Assembly (NCBI GenBank): GCA_023432405.1
Contig: JAEYUQ010000020.1
Location: forward strand, 1-52,713
DNA length: 52,713 bases
Source: Actinomycetes bacterium
GTDB lineage: Bacteria > Actinomycetota > Actinomycetes > Mycobacteriales > Mycobacteriaceae
Direction: 5' to 3'
Shown: positions 17,027 through 26,751 of the stretch, piece by piece
Numbering within the stretch: the stretch's first letter is position 1
How the letters are laid out: each line of letters begins with the position of its first letter
Made by a program: the position numbers and the translations under genes
Notes under the pieces: generated by a model
The model's input: the letters and a program-made list of their open reading frames with translations, nothing else
What the model was told of the DNA's origin: nothing
The model's database searches: none

Positions 17027-19888
17027 TTAGGAGGAACTCGACAACAGTGGTCTGAGGAATTGTCCTGTAAAAGACTTTGGATTGTGAGCAACGGTCTCTG
17101 GGGTACCTTCGGCAACCACAGTTCCTCCCCCACTGCCACCCTCAGGCCCCATATCAATAATCCAGTCTGCAGACTTAATCACGTCAAGATTGTGCTCAAT
17201 GATAATGACGGAGTTGCCTTTATCCACTAATTCCTGAATCACCATCATGAGTTTGCGGATGTCCTCAAAATGAAGCCCCGTGGTGGGCTCATCCAGAATA
17301 TACACTGTGCGCCCATTCGAGCGCTTCTGCAGCTCAGTGGCTAATTTCACTCGCTGAGCTTCGCCGCCTGACAAGGTAGTGGCAGATTGCCCAAGCTGAA
17401 CGTAGCCCAAACCTACACGCTCCAGGGTCTTCATATACCGATGGATGCTGGGAACAGACTCGAAGAAGGACGTCGCCTCGGAAATAGGCATGGAGAGAAC
17501 ATCCGCAATGCTCTTGCCCTTATAACGGACTTCGAGGGTTTCCCTGTTGTAGCGGCTGCCGTGACACACTTCGCAGGGCACATATACATCGGGCAGGAAG
17601 TTCATCTCTATTTTCAACGTGCCGTCACCTTGGCAGGCTTCACAACGGCCACCCTTGACATTGAAAGAAAATCGCCCGGCTTTGTAACCGCGCACTTTTG
17701 CTTCTGGTGTTTCAGCAAATAGCGTGCGAATTTTATTGAACACACCTGTGTACGTAGCAGGGTTAGAGCGCGGAGTCCGGCCAATAGGTGATTGATCTAC
17801 CTGGACTAATTTATCTAGCTGCTGCATTCCGTCCACACGCCGAGAACGCCCTGGCACCTGGCGAGCATTATTGAGCTCATTGGCCAGATGTTTAGCCAAA
17901 ATCTGATTAACCAGCGTTGATTTCCCAGAGCCAGATACTCCGGTAACGCACACCAACACACCCAGGGGAATCTTGACAGAAATGTGGTCCAAGTTGTTTT
18001 CATAGGCATCAACAACCCGAAGCATTCTTTCCGGATCAATGGGACGACGCTGAGCGGGCACCACAAGCGCTTTCCGCCCCGAGAGGTAATCACCTGTCAG
18101 GGAGTGTTGAGCTTCAAGAATTCCTGCCGGCTCTCCCTGGTAGACAATTTCTCCACCATTCACACCGGCTTCCGGACCCACATCCACCAGCCAGTCAGCT
18201 TCCCTGATTGTCTCTTCGTCGTGCTCCACCACAATAAGGGTGTTACCTATGTCCCGAAGCTTCTTCAGGGTGGTGATGAGACGGCGGTTATCCCGCTGGT
18301 GAAGACCAATGGAGGGTTCATCCAGAACATAGAGAACCCCGGCTAATCCTGAACCAATTTGGGTGGCTAACCGAATTCGTTGAGCTTCTCCCCCTGACAG
18401 GGTTGACGCACCTCTGCTCAAGGTGAGATAGGACAACCCCACGTCCAGCAGAAACTTCAGTCGTGCCTGAATCTCCTTGAGAACAGCACCGGCAATCATG
18501 CCCTGCCGATAATTCAGTGAGAGGTTATTGAGAAAATCACTGGCTTCCTCGATGGATAGATCTGTCAGATCCGCAATGGACATCTGTCTGCCATCCTGAG
18601 CGGACAAGCGTACTGACAGGATTTCTGGCCTCAGCCGATGTCCGTGGCACACTGTGCAGGGAACTTGCCTGGTATAGCTATACATCCTGTCCTTCAAGGA
18701 CTCTGAATCTGTGTTCTCCCGCTTCCGATTGACATACCCTACGGCTCCTTCAAAGGGAGCAGAGAACGTTCGCCTACGGCCATATCGGCTCTTATAGGAC
18801 ACTGTGACGACGTCCTGAGAACCCCAGATCAACGCCTTTTGATCGGCCTTCGGGAGCTGAGAAAAGGGAGTCTTGGGATCGAAACCACGCACATCTGCCA
18901 GAGCTTTGATGAGTTTTTCAAAGTAGCCGTGGTTAGGGCTACTCTTCCACACCTGAATGGAGTGAAGAGCCGGAGCGTCAGGGTCTGGAACCAGGAGATC
19001 CGGATCCACTTCCGTGACAGACCCCAATCCTTCGCAATGCGGGCAGGCGCCGTAGGGAGAGTTAAAGGAAAAAGCCCTAGGTTCCAGTTCGTCCAGAGCA
19101 ATAGTGTGTCCATTAGGGCACGCCATCTTTTCGGAGAACCGTTGAAAACGCTCGGGACTCCCAGCTTCTCGATCCACAAATTCGATGATCACCACGCCGT
19201 CGGCAAGGTTCAATGCCGTCTCCACAGACTCAGCCAAACGCTGTTTCTGACTGGCTTTCACCTGAAGGCGATCCACAATGACGTCAATATCATGCTTAAC
19301 TTGTTTCTTCAGCTTTGGTGGCTCTGCCAGACGGTAGAGTTCCCCGTCCACTTTCACTCGGGAATACCCATCGGCAGCGAGCTGGGAAAACAGTTCGACG
19401 AACTCCCCTTTGCGAGTGCGCACCACCGGAGCCAGAATCTGAAACCTCTCTTTTTCGGGGTGCTCCAAGACTTGATCCACTATCTGCTGCGGGGTTTGAC
19501 GCTGAATCTCAGCGTCACACACTGGGCAATGCGCTGTCCCAGCACGAGAAAAGAGCAAACGCAGATAGTCGTAGACCTCAGTAATTGTTCCCACTGTAGA
19601 GCGTGGGTTTCTGTTCGTAGATTTTTGATCAATAGACACCGCAGGCGAAAGCCCATCAATGAAGTCCACGTCAGGTTTGTCCATTTGCCCCAAAAACATC
19701 CGAGCGTAGCTGGACAGGGATTCCACGTAACGGCGCTGGCCTTCAGCAAAAATAGTGTCAAACGCAAGAGAGGATTTACCTGATCCAGACAGCCCCGTGA
19801 ACACCACCAACTTATCTCGGGGTATATCTATACTCACTGATTTCAAGTTGTGCTCGCGAGCCCCTCGCACCACTAAACGCTCAGCCAT
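17027..19888 (-). CDS. uvrA: Excinuclease ABC subunit A
   Basis: Damage-recognition ATPase of nucleotide excision repair, working as a dimer with UvrB. Two ABC modules are visible. Walker A motifs are GLSGSGKS (32-39) and GVSGSGKS in the second half, and both signatures LSGGEAQR are present. Zinc-binding cysteines are intact (CPVC, CPHC, CTVC, CEAC, CEVC). It has 953 residues, the family length. ATG 19888 has GAAAGGA four or five bases upstream. The gene is divergent from the metallo-beta-lactamase-fold gene, with 105 bases between them. No SOS-box-like palindrome is evident there. Confidence 0.99.
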   Translation of the reverse strand: MAERLVVRGAREHNLKSVSIDIPRDKLVVFTGLSGSGKSSLAFDTIFAEGQRRYVESLSSYARMFLGQMDKPDVDFIDGLSPAVSIDQKSTNRNPRSTVGTITEVYDYLRLLFSRAGTAHCPVCDAEIQRQTPQQIVDQVLEHPEKERFQILAPVVRTRKGEFVELFSQLAADGYSRVKVDGELYRLAEPPKLKKQVKHDIDVIVDRLQVKASQKQRLAESVETALNLADGVVIIEFVDREAGSPERFQRFSEKMACPNGHTIALDELEPRAFSFNSPYGACPHCEGLGSVTEVDPDLLVPDPDAPALHSIQVWKSSPNHGYFEKLIKALADVRGFDPKTPFSQLPKADQKALIWGSQDVVTVSYKSRYGRRRTFSAPFEGAVGYVNRKRENTDSESLKDRMYSYTRQVPCTVCHGHRLRPEILSVRLSAQDGRQMSIADLTDLSIEEASDFLNNLSLNYRQGMIAGAVLKEIQARLKFLLDVGLSYLTLSRGASTLSGGEAQRIRLATQIGSGLAGVLYVLDEPSIGLHQRDNRRLITTLKKLRDIGNTLIVVEHDEETIREADWLVDVGPEAGVNGGEIVYQGEPAGILEAQHSLTGDYLSGRKALVVPAQRRPIDPERMLRVVDAYENNLDHISVKIPLGVLVCVTGVSGSGKSTLVNQILAKHLANELNNARQVPGRSRRVDGMQQLDKLVQVDQSPIGRTPRSNPATYTGVFNKIRTLFAETPEAKVRGYKAGRFSFNVKGGRCEACQGDGTLKIEMNFLPDVYVPCEVCHGSRYNRETLEVRYKGKSIADVLSMPISEATSFFESVPSIHRYMKTLERVGLGYVQLGQSATTLSGGEAQRVKLATELQKRSNGRTVYILDEPTTGLHFEDIRKLMMVIQELVDKGNSVIIIEHNLDVIKSADWIIDMGPEGGSGGGTVVAEGTPETVAHNPKSFTGQFLRPLLSSSS

Positions 19889-19993
19889 CGTTTCCTTTCA
19901 ACACCCAGGACGCCCGGTTCATCACCTATGCGGCCTCCACAGCCACAGCTACGGTATTTCACTAGGAGTTATGACAATCTAGGCTTAAAGACC

Positions 19994-20605
19994 ATGAACT
20001 CCCCAAAGTCTAGCCTTTTCCTCTCGCAGACCTCTGTTTCTGCTGAAGACAACAACGTTTACCTCCTTGCTGCCGGATCGGAGGGACTCCTTATCGACGC
20101 CGCTGATAACGCGGCCGCCATCATGGAACTGGCGCAGAAGGCCGGGGTTCATATCACTGCTGTTGTGACCACCCACCGACATTGGGACCATGTCCGGGCA
20201 CTGCCTTCCATTCTGGAATCCACCGGCGCTACCCACTACGCATCGTTTCTCGATGCCCCTGCCCTTCCTGCTCCTGTGGATGTTGAACTCCATCACGGGG
20301 ATACACTCACCTTCGCCAACCAGAGCTTTGACGTCTCTATCCTGCGCGGACATACACCTGGCGGAGTGTGCTTAGCAGTCCCCATCGAGGGTGTCACACA
20401 CCTATTTGTCGGAGATTCTCTTTTCCCTGGAGGTGTGGGACACACTGTCAATGAATCAGACTTTTCGCGGCTGCTTAATGATGTCACGACACGAGTCTTT
20501 GATATCTACCTCGATAACAGTGTGGTCCACCCCGGTCATGGTCTTCCCACTACTCTTGGTGCCGAAAGACCACATCTGAAGGAGTGGCGTGAGCGAGGCT
20601 GGTAA
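19994..20605 (+). CDS. Metallo-beta-lactamase-fold hydrolase (glyoxalase II-like)
   Basis: 203-residue cytosolic hydrolase with the binuclear metal site motif HRHWDH (HxHxDH), then GHTPGG, FVGDSLFPGG and the C-terminal HPGHG. Glyoxalase II or other thioester hydrolysis is plausible, but the substrate is not readable. I start at ATG 19994; the frame is open to 19928, but that part overlaps the divergent promoter region. TAGGCT lies eight bases before the ATG and there is no clear ribosome site. It is adjacent and divergent to uvrA, an arrangement common in corynebacteria. Confidence 0.88.
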   Translation: MNSPKSSLFLSQTSVSAEDNNVYLLAAGSEGLLIDAADNAAAIMELAQKAGVHITAVVTTHRHWDHVRALPSILESTGATHYASFLDAPALPAPVDVELHHGDTLTFANQSFDVSILRGHTPGGVCLAVPIEGVTHLFVGDSLFPGGVGHTVNESDFSRLLNDVTTRVFDIYLDNSVVHPGHGLPTTLGAERPHLKEWRERGW

Positions 20606-20620
20606 AACCACCAGCTCACG

Positions 20621-20638
20621 CTCGTGCAGGCACACGAG
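20621..20638 (+). terminator. Hairpin after the hydrolase gene (possible terminator)
   Basis: Arms CTCGTG and CACGAG with a six-base loop, 16 bases after the stop. No T-run follows, so the terminator call is weak. Confidence 0.3.
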
Positions 20639-20650
20639 AGCGCACACCGA

Positions 20651-20673
20651 GGTAGCGTTACTTCGGTAGCGTT
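20651..20673 (+). repeat. Direct repeat upstream of the doxX-helD pair
   Basis: GGTAGCGTT occurs at 20651-20659 and 20665-20673, a 14-base period, 42 bases before the DoxX start. It could be a regulator site. No match to a known operator is claimed. Confidence 0.4.
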
Positions 20674-20714
20674 GTAACAGTAGTGAGTTATCACAACACA
20701 GAAGGAGATATGTC

Positions 20715-21284
20715 ATGATCCGTCAGCTTGCCCGCTTTATGCTTGCTGGAGTTCACGTTTACGACGGCGGGAAGGCTCTAGTGTCCTCAGCAGAGTACAC
20801 CCATGCCGTTGATAATTTTCTCCACCGTTCAAAAGTGATTCTGCCTAAGAAGTATGCTGCCCATCTTCCCCGTGATCCCAAAACCACAGCTCAAGCGCTG
20901 GCAGCAACTCGAGTAGCAGCCGGTGGAACTCTGGGCTTTGGTATTCTTCCTCGTCTATCTGCTGCCGTGCTGGCAGCTTCCTCCCTTCCCCTGCTCATCG
21001 GACGAGATGCTTTCTGGGAGACTCAAGACCGCGATGAGGAGCGCGAGCGTCGTCAAGGATTTCTCGTGGATGCTGCACTTACTGGAGCAACCTTGATTGC
21101 AGCCCTGGATACCGAAGGCAATCCCAGTGTTGTCTGGCGCTCCAAGCAAGCTGCTCACAAAGCTGTGGATTCCGTCCAGACTGCCACCCATAAGGCTGGG
21201 GACGCGTTGCGGGATGCCGCAGACACAACAGTGGAAGGCGCTAAGACGGTAACAGAGAACCTAGCCACCACGATAGGACTGTAA
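20715..21284 (+). CDS. DoxX-like membrane protein
   Basis: 189 residues. The N-terminus (ARFMLAGVHVYDGGKAL) and the hydrophobic segments (about 58-98 and 113-128) match the DoxX/DoxD-like group of small four-helix membrane proteins. In mycobacteria DoxX has been linked to oxidative-stress membrane complexes. The last 55 residues form a soluble, amphipathic Ala/Thr/Lys-rich tail (AAHKAVDSVQTATHKAGDAL), longer than in simple DoxX proteins. Strong ribosome site AAGGAG. The helD start follows 25 bases after its stop, so the two are probably co-transcribed. Confidence 0.85.
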   Translation: MIRQLARFMLAGVHVYDGGKALVSSAEYTHAVDNFLHRSKVILPKKYAAHLPRDPKTTAQALAATRVAAGGTLGFGILPRLSAAVLAASSLPLLIGRDAFWETQDRDEERERRQGFLVDAALTGATLIAALDTEGNPSVVWRSKQAAHKAVDSVQTATHKAGDALRDAADTTVEGAKTVTENLATTIGL

Positions 21285-21309
21285 CCAGGATCGAAAGGAG
21301 GAGGGTTTC

Positions 21310-23547
21310 TTGGCCGAACCTGAGGAGATCGCCAGTGAACAGCACTATGTGGATGCTCTCTTTGCTCGTCTAGATACCGAGGTTGCCGCAGCCAGACAAC
21401 GGCTCAAGGAGGTCTCCCTCAACATAGATCCGGCCAATCCCTCTGCCGAGGCTCTCGTTCAGCGCGAAACTGAGTATCACAGCCTCAACCGCAAGTTAGA
21501 TCGTCTGACCATTGCTCATACTGGGCTGGTGTTTGGTCGCATTGACGTAAGAGATTCACAGGGGTTTATGGAAAACCCTGTTCCAGGGCATCCCGATCAA
21601 GAACGCAGATACATAGGCAGACTAGGTTTAGACGATCCTGAGGATAATTACCGCACTTTGCTCTTGGACTGGAGAGCACCACTGGCACGCCCATTTTACT
21701 TAGCGACGACCGCCCATCCCGAGGGCGTCACGATGCGTCGGCACATCCGCACGCGCGGACGCTTAGTAACCGGGGTGGATGACGAATATCTCAGTGGGGA
21801 GAAGGCAGAAATCACAGGATCTGGGGTGGCTTCCGAATCTGCCCTGTATCGGGCACTCCAAGCTGCTCGCAGCGAGCACATGGTGGATATTGTGGAAACC
21901 ATCCAGCGGGAGCAAGACCTCATTATTAGAGAAAGCGCTCAGGGAGTGTTACTGGTGACTGGGGGCCCTGGAACCGGGAAAACGGCTGTGGCTCTTCACC
22001 GCGTAGCCTATTTGCTCTACACATGGCGGGAGCAACTGAGTAAGACTGGGGTTCTTATCATCGGCCCCAACCGTACTTTCTTGGAGTATATTTCCCATGT
22101 TCTTCCGGAATTAGGGGAAACAGGTGTGGTGCTTTCCACGATTGGAGAGCTGTATCCAGGAGTTGTTCCCGAGGGACGGGAGAGCCTTCTTGTTCAAGAG
22201 ATAAAAGGCTCCGGCGCTATGACGGAAATCCTTGGCAACGCCGTGAAATGTTTTCAGAAAGTTCCCGAAAGAGATCAGTACATCACAGTAGAGAGTATTC
22301 GGCTTACTGTGACCCCGAAGATGGTTCATTCTGCCAGGACACGGGCTCGCCGCTCCCATTATCCCCACAACCAGGCACAAGGCGTCTTTCGAGAGCACTT
22401 AGTGGAATCCCTTGCTCAAGAGATGGGACGTATCGTGGCGACAGACCCCCTGGGCGGCGCCCTGCTTGTCTCCCAGGCTGATATTGACGAATTCCACGAT
22501 GAGTTGTTGGAAGAGCCTGTTGTCCAGAACCTCATTGAGAACTTGTGGCCCCAGCTCTTACCAACCACGGTACTGCGGTGGCTTCTCGAAGACCCTGAGC
22601 ATATTGCACTGGCGGCTGGTGACTACGACGACGAGACTCAGGAGGCATTGTACCGCGCAGCGGGTAGCCCTTGGGCACCTTCTGATGCTGCACTCCTGGA
22701 TGAATTAGCGGAACTCATTGGTACGGAGGATTCCCAAAACCGCCAGGAGAACGCCGAACGCGAATGGAAAGAACAGGTAGCAGAGGCCCAGGAGGCTCTC
22801 GATATTCTGGCTGGTTCAGAGTCCACAGATAATGATGACGACCAATTTGATGCAGAAATACTCTCTGCACACGATGTCATTGATGCCACAACCTTAGCTC
22901 AGCGCCAACAGGTCAGTGACAGGCTTACCACAGCTCAGCGTGCTCAACGCGACTATCGCTGGTCCTATGGTCACATTATCGTCGATGAAGCTCAGGAGCT
23001 TTCTCCTATGGAGTGGCGCATGGTGATGAGACGTTCTCAGAATAAGTGGATGACGCTTGTGGGGGATACTGCTCAAACGGGATCTCCGGCTGGAGTGGAC
23101 TCCTGGACAGACACTCTTCAACCCTTCGTTGATCAACGTTTCACCCACAGGGAACTCACCGTAAACTACAGAACACCCTCAGAGGTGATGGAGATAGCAC
23201 AACGAGTTCTGGAAGTCTTTGCCCCGGAAGCAACACCAGCCACAGCCCTGCGTGAATCAGGACATCCCGTACGTTGGCTGGATGCAGACACCAACCCTGA
23301 CACCGTGGTTAAGCAACTTCAGGCTGCTGACCCAAAACGCTCAGTAGCAGTTATCTCTGACAGCACTGTGTCTGACATCAAGGGCCTGGAATTTGACCAC
23401 GTGATTGTGGTGGATCCCCCATCTATCATCGAAGCCTCCCCCCAGGGTTGGCAAGACCTTTACGTGGCTCTCACCCGGGCAACGCAAAGCCTCAGCATTA
23501 TTGGAAGAATCCCCGGAATCGAATCTCCAACGCTCTCAGGGGATTGA
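21310..23547 (+). CDS. helD: HelD-type RNA polymerase-associated helicase
   Basis: UvrD/Rep-like superfamily 1 ATPase of the HelD group, which binds stalled or hibernating RNA polymerase and recycles it. Walker A GGPGTGKT is at residues 218-225, Walker B IIVDEAQELSP lies near 560, and the C-terminal motif is YVALTRATQSL. The N-terminal coiled coil (about 1-60), which in HelD inserts into the secondary channel, is present (EQHYVDALFARLDTEVAAARQRL). At 745 residues it matches actinobacterial class II HelD. The start is TTG 21310 after a very strong AAAGGAGGAGGG. It is coupled to the DoxX-like gene. Confidence 0.9.
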   Translation: MAEPEEIASEQHYVDALFARLDTEVAAARQRLKEVSLNIDPANPSAEALVQRETEYHSLNRKLDRLTIAHTGLVFGRIDVRDSQGFMENPVPGHPDQERRYIGRLGLDDPEDNYRTLLLDWRAPLARPFYLATTAHPEGVTMRRHIRTRGRLVTGVDDEYLSGEKAEITGSGVASESALYRALQAARSEHMVDIVETIQREQDLIIRESAQGVLLVTGGPGTGKTAVALHRVAYLLYTWREQLSKTGVLIIGPNRTFLEYISHVLPELGETGVVLSTIGELYPGVVPEGRESLLVQEIKGSGAMTEILGNAVKCFQKVPERDQYITVESIRLTVTPKMVHSARTRARRSHYPHNQAQGVFREHLVESLAQEMGRIVATDPLGGALLVSQADIDEFHDELLEEPVVQNLIENLWPQLLPTTVLRWLLEDPEHIALAAGDYDDETQEALYRAAGSPWAPSDAALLDELAELIGTEDSQNRQENAEREWKEQVAEAQEALDILAGSESTDNDDDQFDAEILSAHDVIDATTLAQRQQVSDRLTTAQRAQRDYRWSYGHIIVDEAQELSPMEWRMVMRRSQNKWMTLVGDTAQTGSPAGVDSWTDTLQPFVDQRFTHRELTVNYRTPSEVMEIAQRVLEVFAPEATPATALRESGHPVRWLDADTNPDTVVKQLQAADPKRSVAVISDSTVSDIKGLEFDHVIVVDPPSIIEASPQGWQDLYVALTRATQSLSIIGRIPGIESPTLSGD

Positions 23548-23573
23548 GCCTTCGCACCTCAGAGAACCTCCTT

Positions 23574-23599
23574 GCGGGCTCGTTTTCAGGACAGCCCGC
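23574..23599. terminator. Hairpin between convergent helD and the stress-protein gene
   Basis: Perfect seven-pair arms GCGGGCT and AGCCCGC with a 12-base loop, 26 bases after the helD stop and before the convergent gene. It may serve both strands. No strong T-run. Confidence 0.4.
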
Positions 23600-23676
23600 C
23601 AGAGACAGGTTCGCTCGGCACGGAACTACTGGGCACCCTGAGACAATACCTCAGCACGCCCAGACAACATAGTGCT

Positions 23677-24120
23677 CTAGTTCACGGTGTGGACAATCAT
23701 GACGTCACAGTTGGACTGACGCGCCACATCGGCGGGTACTGACCCTAAAAGACGCCCAGTAAGAGAATTAATCCCCCGGTTGCCCACCACCAGCAGCTCT
23801 GCCTGATTATCGTTGACGATGGACATCAGCGCCTCTACGGGAGTGCCGGCACGCACCTCTGTTTTCACAGAGAGATCACCTAGCTTGCTGACATACTCGG
23901 CTGCCATGTCCAGGTTGCGTTGAGCTACCTCATCTCCCAAAATGGTGACCGAATCCTGCCGTAAGGTCTTGGAAGCTTCTTCCTTATTGGCATAGTACGC
24001 ACAACCAATAATAAGTGTGGCATCAAAGGCAATAGCCATCTTTGCAGCGCGCTCCACAGCCAGCAACGAAGACTTCGTGCCATCTGTACCCACCACGATC
24101 TTCTTGTAGTAGTTGCTCAT
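23677..24120 (-). CDS. Universal stress protein (UspA family)
   Basis: 147-residue single-domain Usp. The N-terminal strand KKIVVGTDGTKSS and the ATP-binding pattern GxxG-x9-GS (GNRGINSLTGRLLGS) are complete, so it is probably the nucleotide-binding type. I chose ATG 24120, with GGGAAGG before it, over the open frame to 24141. It is monocistronic, between uvrB and helD. The partner process is unknown. Confidence 0.93.
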   Translation of the reverse strand: MSNYYKKIVVGTDGTKSSLLAVERAAKMAIAFDATLIIGCAYYANKEEASKTLRQDSVTILGDEVAQRNLDMAAEYVSKLGDLSVKTEVRAGTPVEALMSIVNDNQAELLVVGNRGINSLTGRLLGSVPADVARQSNCDVMIVHTVN

Positions 24121-24231
24121 TAGACCTTCCCTACAGAACAAACGAGTTCCCGACGAACAATGTCCTAACCTATCCTAGGCAATACTCGATGCGAGGACAC
24201 CTATAAGCGCACCCAAGATGAAAACTAGATC

Positions 24232-26334
24232 CTAGAGTCCGCCGTCTTTCATCCCACGAAGTTCTTTCTTCAACTCAACAATCTCATCTCGCAGACGTCC
24301 TGCCACTTCAAACTTCAACTCACCAGCAGCACTTTTCATCTGATCGGTGAGCCTGTCAATAAGCTGTTCTAGCTCCTCAACTGGCATCTGTGAGGTATCT
24401 GGCTTATCGACGCCCATCCCAGGCAGGTCTCCAGATGTCTGAGCGCTACTTTCTTGGTCACGGTCATAGATTTCATCCAGAATATCCGCAATTTTCTTCC
24501 GAAGGGGCTGAGGAGAAATCCCGTGCTCTTTGTTGTAAGCAATTTGCCGAGCGCGACGTCGTTCCGTTTCATCAATGGCTTGAGCCATAGAATCCGTCAC
24601 GGAATCGGCATACATAATTACCTCACCAGAGACATTTCGAGCAGCGCGTCCAATGGTCTGAATGAGAGAGCGGTAGGAGCGCAAAAAACCTTCCTTGTCA
24701 GCATCCAAAATGGCTACCAAAGAAACCTCCGGAAGATCCAAACCCTCGCGCAAAAGGTTGATACCCACCAGCACATCAAACTCACCCAAGCGCAGGTGCC
24801 TGAGGAGCTCAACCCTCTGAAGAGTGTCGATGTCCGAGTGCAAATAACGTACTCTCACACCGTTTTCCAGCAAGTAATCAGTAAGATCCTCTGCCATCTT
24901 CTTGGTCAGGGTGGTCACAAGGACACGCTCCTGCTTGTCAGCACGGGTGCGGATTTCCTCGATGAGATCATCAATCTGCCCTTTAGTAGGCCGCACCGAC
25001 ACTGCTGGATCTACCAGCCCAGTAGGACGAATCACTTGCTCCACATATTCGCCCCCCGCAGCAGCCATTTCAAAATCTCCCGGAGTGGCTGACATATACA
25101 CGGTCTGGCCCACGCGATCCTCAAATTCATCCAAGGTGAGCGGACGGTTGTCAAGAGCGGAGGGAAGACGGAAGCCATACTCCACGAGGTTGCGCTTCCT
25201 CGACATATCTCCCTCAAACATTCCACCAATCTGTGGCACGGTGACATGGGACTCATCAATGATGACCAAGAAATCTTCAGGGAAGTAATCAATGAGGGTG
25301 GCAGGAGCTGAGCCTGGCTGTCTGCCGTCAATATGTCGAGAGTAGTTCTCAATCCCAGAAGTAAAACCAACCTGCTGAATCATCTCCAGGTCATATTCAG
25401 TTCGCATCCGAAGGCGTTGAGCTTCAAGGAGCTTTCCCCTATTTTCTAGCTCAGCCAAACGCTGATCCAGCTCTTCACGGATGGAGCGCAGTGCCTTATC
25501 CATGCGCTCGGGACTGGCTACATAATGGGTGGCGGGAAATACTCGGATTTCCTCAACCTCCTGAAGAACGTCTCCGGTGAGGGGATGAATGTAGTAGAGA
25601 CTGTCCACCTCGTCCCCGAAGAACTCCACTCGCACAGCCACCTCTTCATAGGCGGGGATGATGTCTACTGTGTCACCTTTGACCCTGAAGGCACCTCGAG
25701 TAAAGGCAATGTCATTGCGGTCATACTGAATATCCACTAAGAGCCGTAAGAACCGCTCTCGTTCAATCTCCTCACCCTGCTTCAGCACTACTGAGCGGTC
25801 AAGATAGGACTGTGGTGTCCCCAAACCGTAGATGCAGGACACAGAACTGACCACCACCACATCTCTCCTGGAAAGTAAGGCTGAGGTGGCTGAGTGACGT
25901 AGACGCTCCACATCGTCGTTAATGGAAGAGTCTTTTTCAATATAGGTATCCGTCTGCGCTATATACGCCTCTGGCTGGTAATAGTCGTAATAGCTAACAA
26001 AGTATTCCACCGCATTATGAGGCAAAAGCTGCTTGAGCTCATTGGCCACTTGAGCAGCTAATGTCTTGTTCGGCTCCATAATGAGAGTGGGACGCTGCTG
26101 CTTTTCAATAAGCCAGGCTGCTGTGGCAGATTTCCCCGTTCCGGTGGCACCCAAAAGCACCACATCCCGCTCACCATTGTTGAGACGTTCATTAAGTTCA
26201 GCGATGGCAGCTGGTTGATCTCCGGCGGGTTGATACTCAGAGATAACCTCAAAGCGCCCAGGGCGACGTTCAATATCGCCTACTGGGCGCCAGGGTGATT
26301 CAGGAATTACCGGATGCTCAGCTGCAAAGGACAT
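24232..26334 (-). CDS. uvrB: Excinuclease ABC subunit B
   Basis: Damage-verification subunit of nucleotide excision repair, loaded by UvrA and recruiting UvrC. 700 residues. Helicase-like Walker A GATGTGKS (62-69), the beta-hairpin region YYDYYQPEAYI, DESH, the helicase motif QTIGRAARN and the C-terminal UVR motif (about 655-690, LIDRLTDQMKSAAGELKFEVAGRLRDE) are all visible. TACTCT lies exactly six bases before the ATG, so it probably also has its own leaderless transcript besides read-through from the small secreted-protein genes 30 bases upstream. Confidence 0.99.
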   Translation of the reverse strand: MSFAAEHPVIPESPWRPVGDIERRPGRFEVISEYQPAGDQPAAIAELNERLNNGERDVVLLGATGTGKSATAAWLIEKQQRPTLIMEPNKTLAAQVANELKQLLPHNAVEYFVSYYDYYQPEAYIAQTDTYIEKDSSINDDVERLRHSATSALLSRRDVVVVSSVSCIYGLGTPQSYLDRSVVLKQGEEIERERFLRLLVDIQYDRNDIAFTRGAFRVKGDTVDIIPAYEEVAVRVEFFGDEVDSLYYIHPLTGDVLQEVEEIRVFPATHYVASPERMDKALRSIREELDQRLAELENRGKLLEAQRLRMRTEYDLEMIQQVGFTSGIENYSRHIDGRQPGSAPATLIDYFPEDFLVIIDESHVTVPQIGGMFEGDMSRKRNLVEYGFRLPSALDNRPLTLDEFEDRVGQTVYMSATPGDFEMAAAGGEYVEQVIRPTGLVDPAVSVRPTKGQIDDLIEEIRTRADKQERVLVTTLTKKMAEDLTDYLLENGVRVRYLHSDIDTLQRVELLRHLRLGEFDVLVGINLLREGLDLPEVSLVAILDADKEGFLRSYRSLIQTIGRAARNVSGEVIMYADSVTDSMAQAIDETERRRARQIAYNKEHGISPQPLRKKIADILDEIYDRDQESSAQTSGDLPGMGVDKPDTSQMPVEELEQLIDRLTDQMKSAAGELKFEVAGRLRDEIVELKKELRGMKDGGL

Positions 26335-26340
26335 ACTGCC

Positions 26341-26346
26341 AGAGTA
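26341..26346 (-). promoter_or_regulatory. Candidate leaderless -10 box of uvrB
   Basis: TACTCT on the minus strand with exactly six bases to the uvrB ATG, placing the transcription start at the start codon. No ribosome-binding site is visible. Confidence 0.5.
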
Positions 26347-26364
26347 GCTTCGCCTGAACCCGGA

Positions 26365-26733
26365 TTAACAATAAGCAGATTTCACCCAGAAGTTACCGTT
26401 GGCATCTTTGACCACGATGTCCCCGGCCTCAGCGGTCTGAGTCTCATTGACTTTGAGGTGACGAATATCCAAGGTTTCAATCTCTGGCTGGACGAAGTCT
26501 CCCCCAGCAAACCACTCTTCAAAGACAGCTACTGAAGTGGAGGAACCAGTGAAAGTATGTTCTTCGACAAAGTCAGCAGCATCACAAGAACAACTAGTAG
26601 CCAGAGCGGTATCGGGAGCCACAAAGGCCCGAACTACCAGGAGCCCACCGGCGCAAGCAGCAGCCAAAGCCAAGGCTGACAAAGACGTTACGGTTTTCTT
26701 CGTCCACAGCTGTGTCATGGCAGTCACTTTCAC
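26365..26733 (-). CDS. Small secreted protein, tandem paralogue 2 (unknown function)
   Basis: 122 residues, not recognised. A basic N-terminus and one hydrophobic segment (about 15-38) end in TALA, a likely signal-peptidase site near residue 46, releasing a roughly 76-residue domain. Two Cys follow the site (C48, C50) and the last residue is Cys122. The body (TFTGSSTSVAVFEEWFAGGDFVQPEIETLDI) is clearly related to the gene upstream: both have GSST, WFAGG, PxIETxD, GD and a terminal Cys. The start is GTG 26733; ATG 26718 is an alternative and neither has a clear ribosome site. Located between the CydDC-like exporter genes and uvrB. Confidence 0.72.
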   Translation of the reverse strand: MKVTAMTQLWTKKTVTSLSALALAAACAGGLLVVRAFVAPDTALATSCSCDAADFVEEHTFTGSSTSVAVFEEWFAGGDFVQPEIETLDIRHLKVNETQTAEAGDIVVKDANGNFWVKSAYC

Positions 26734-26751
26734 ACCATTCTTTCTTTGTTC

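Noticed and set aside
18839..19783. A 314-codon plus-strand frame opposite uvrA
   Set aside because: It is fully embedded in the uvrA gene on the other strand, with no family features; a shadow of its codon usage.
19889..19993. A LexA (SOS) box in the uvrA divergent promoter
   Set aside because: No GAAC/GTTC-type palindrome was found there or before uvrB.
24232..26334. UvrB Walker A as GATGTGKS instead of GVTGSGKT
   Set aside because: This variant is, as far as I know, normal for actinobacterial UvrB.
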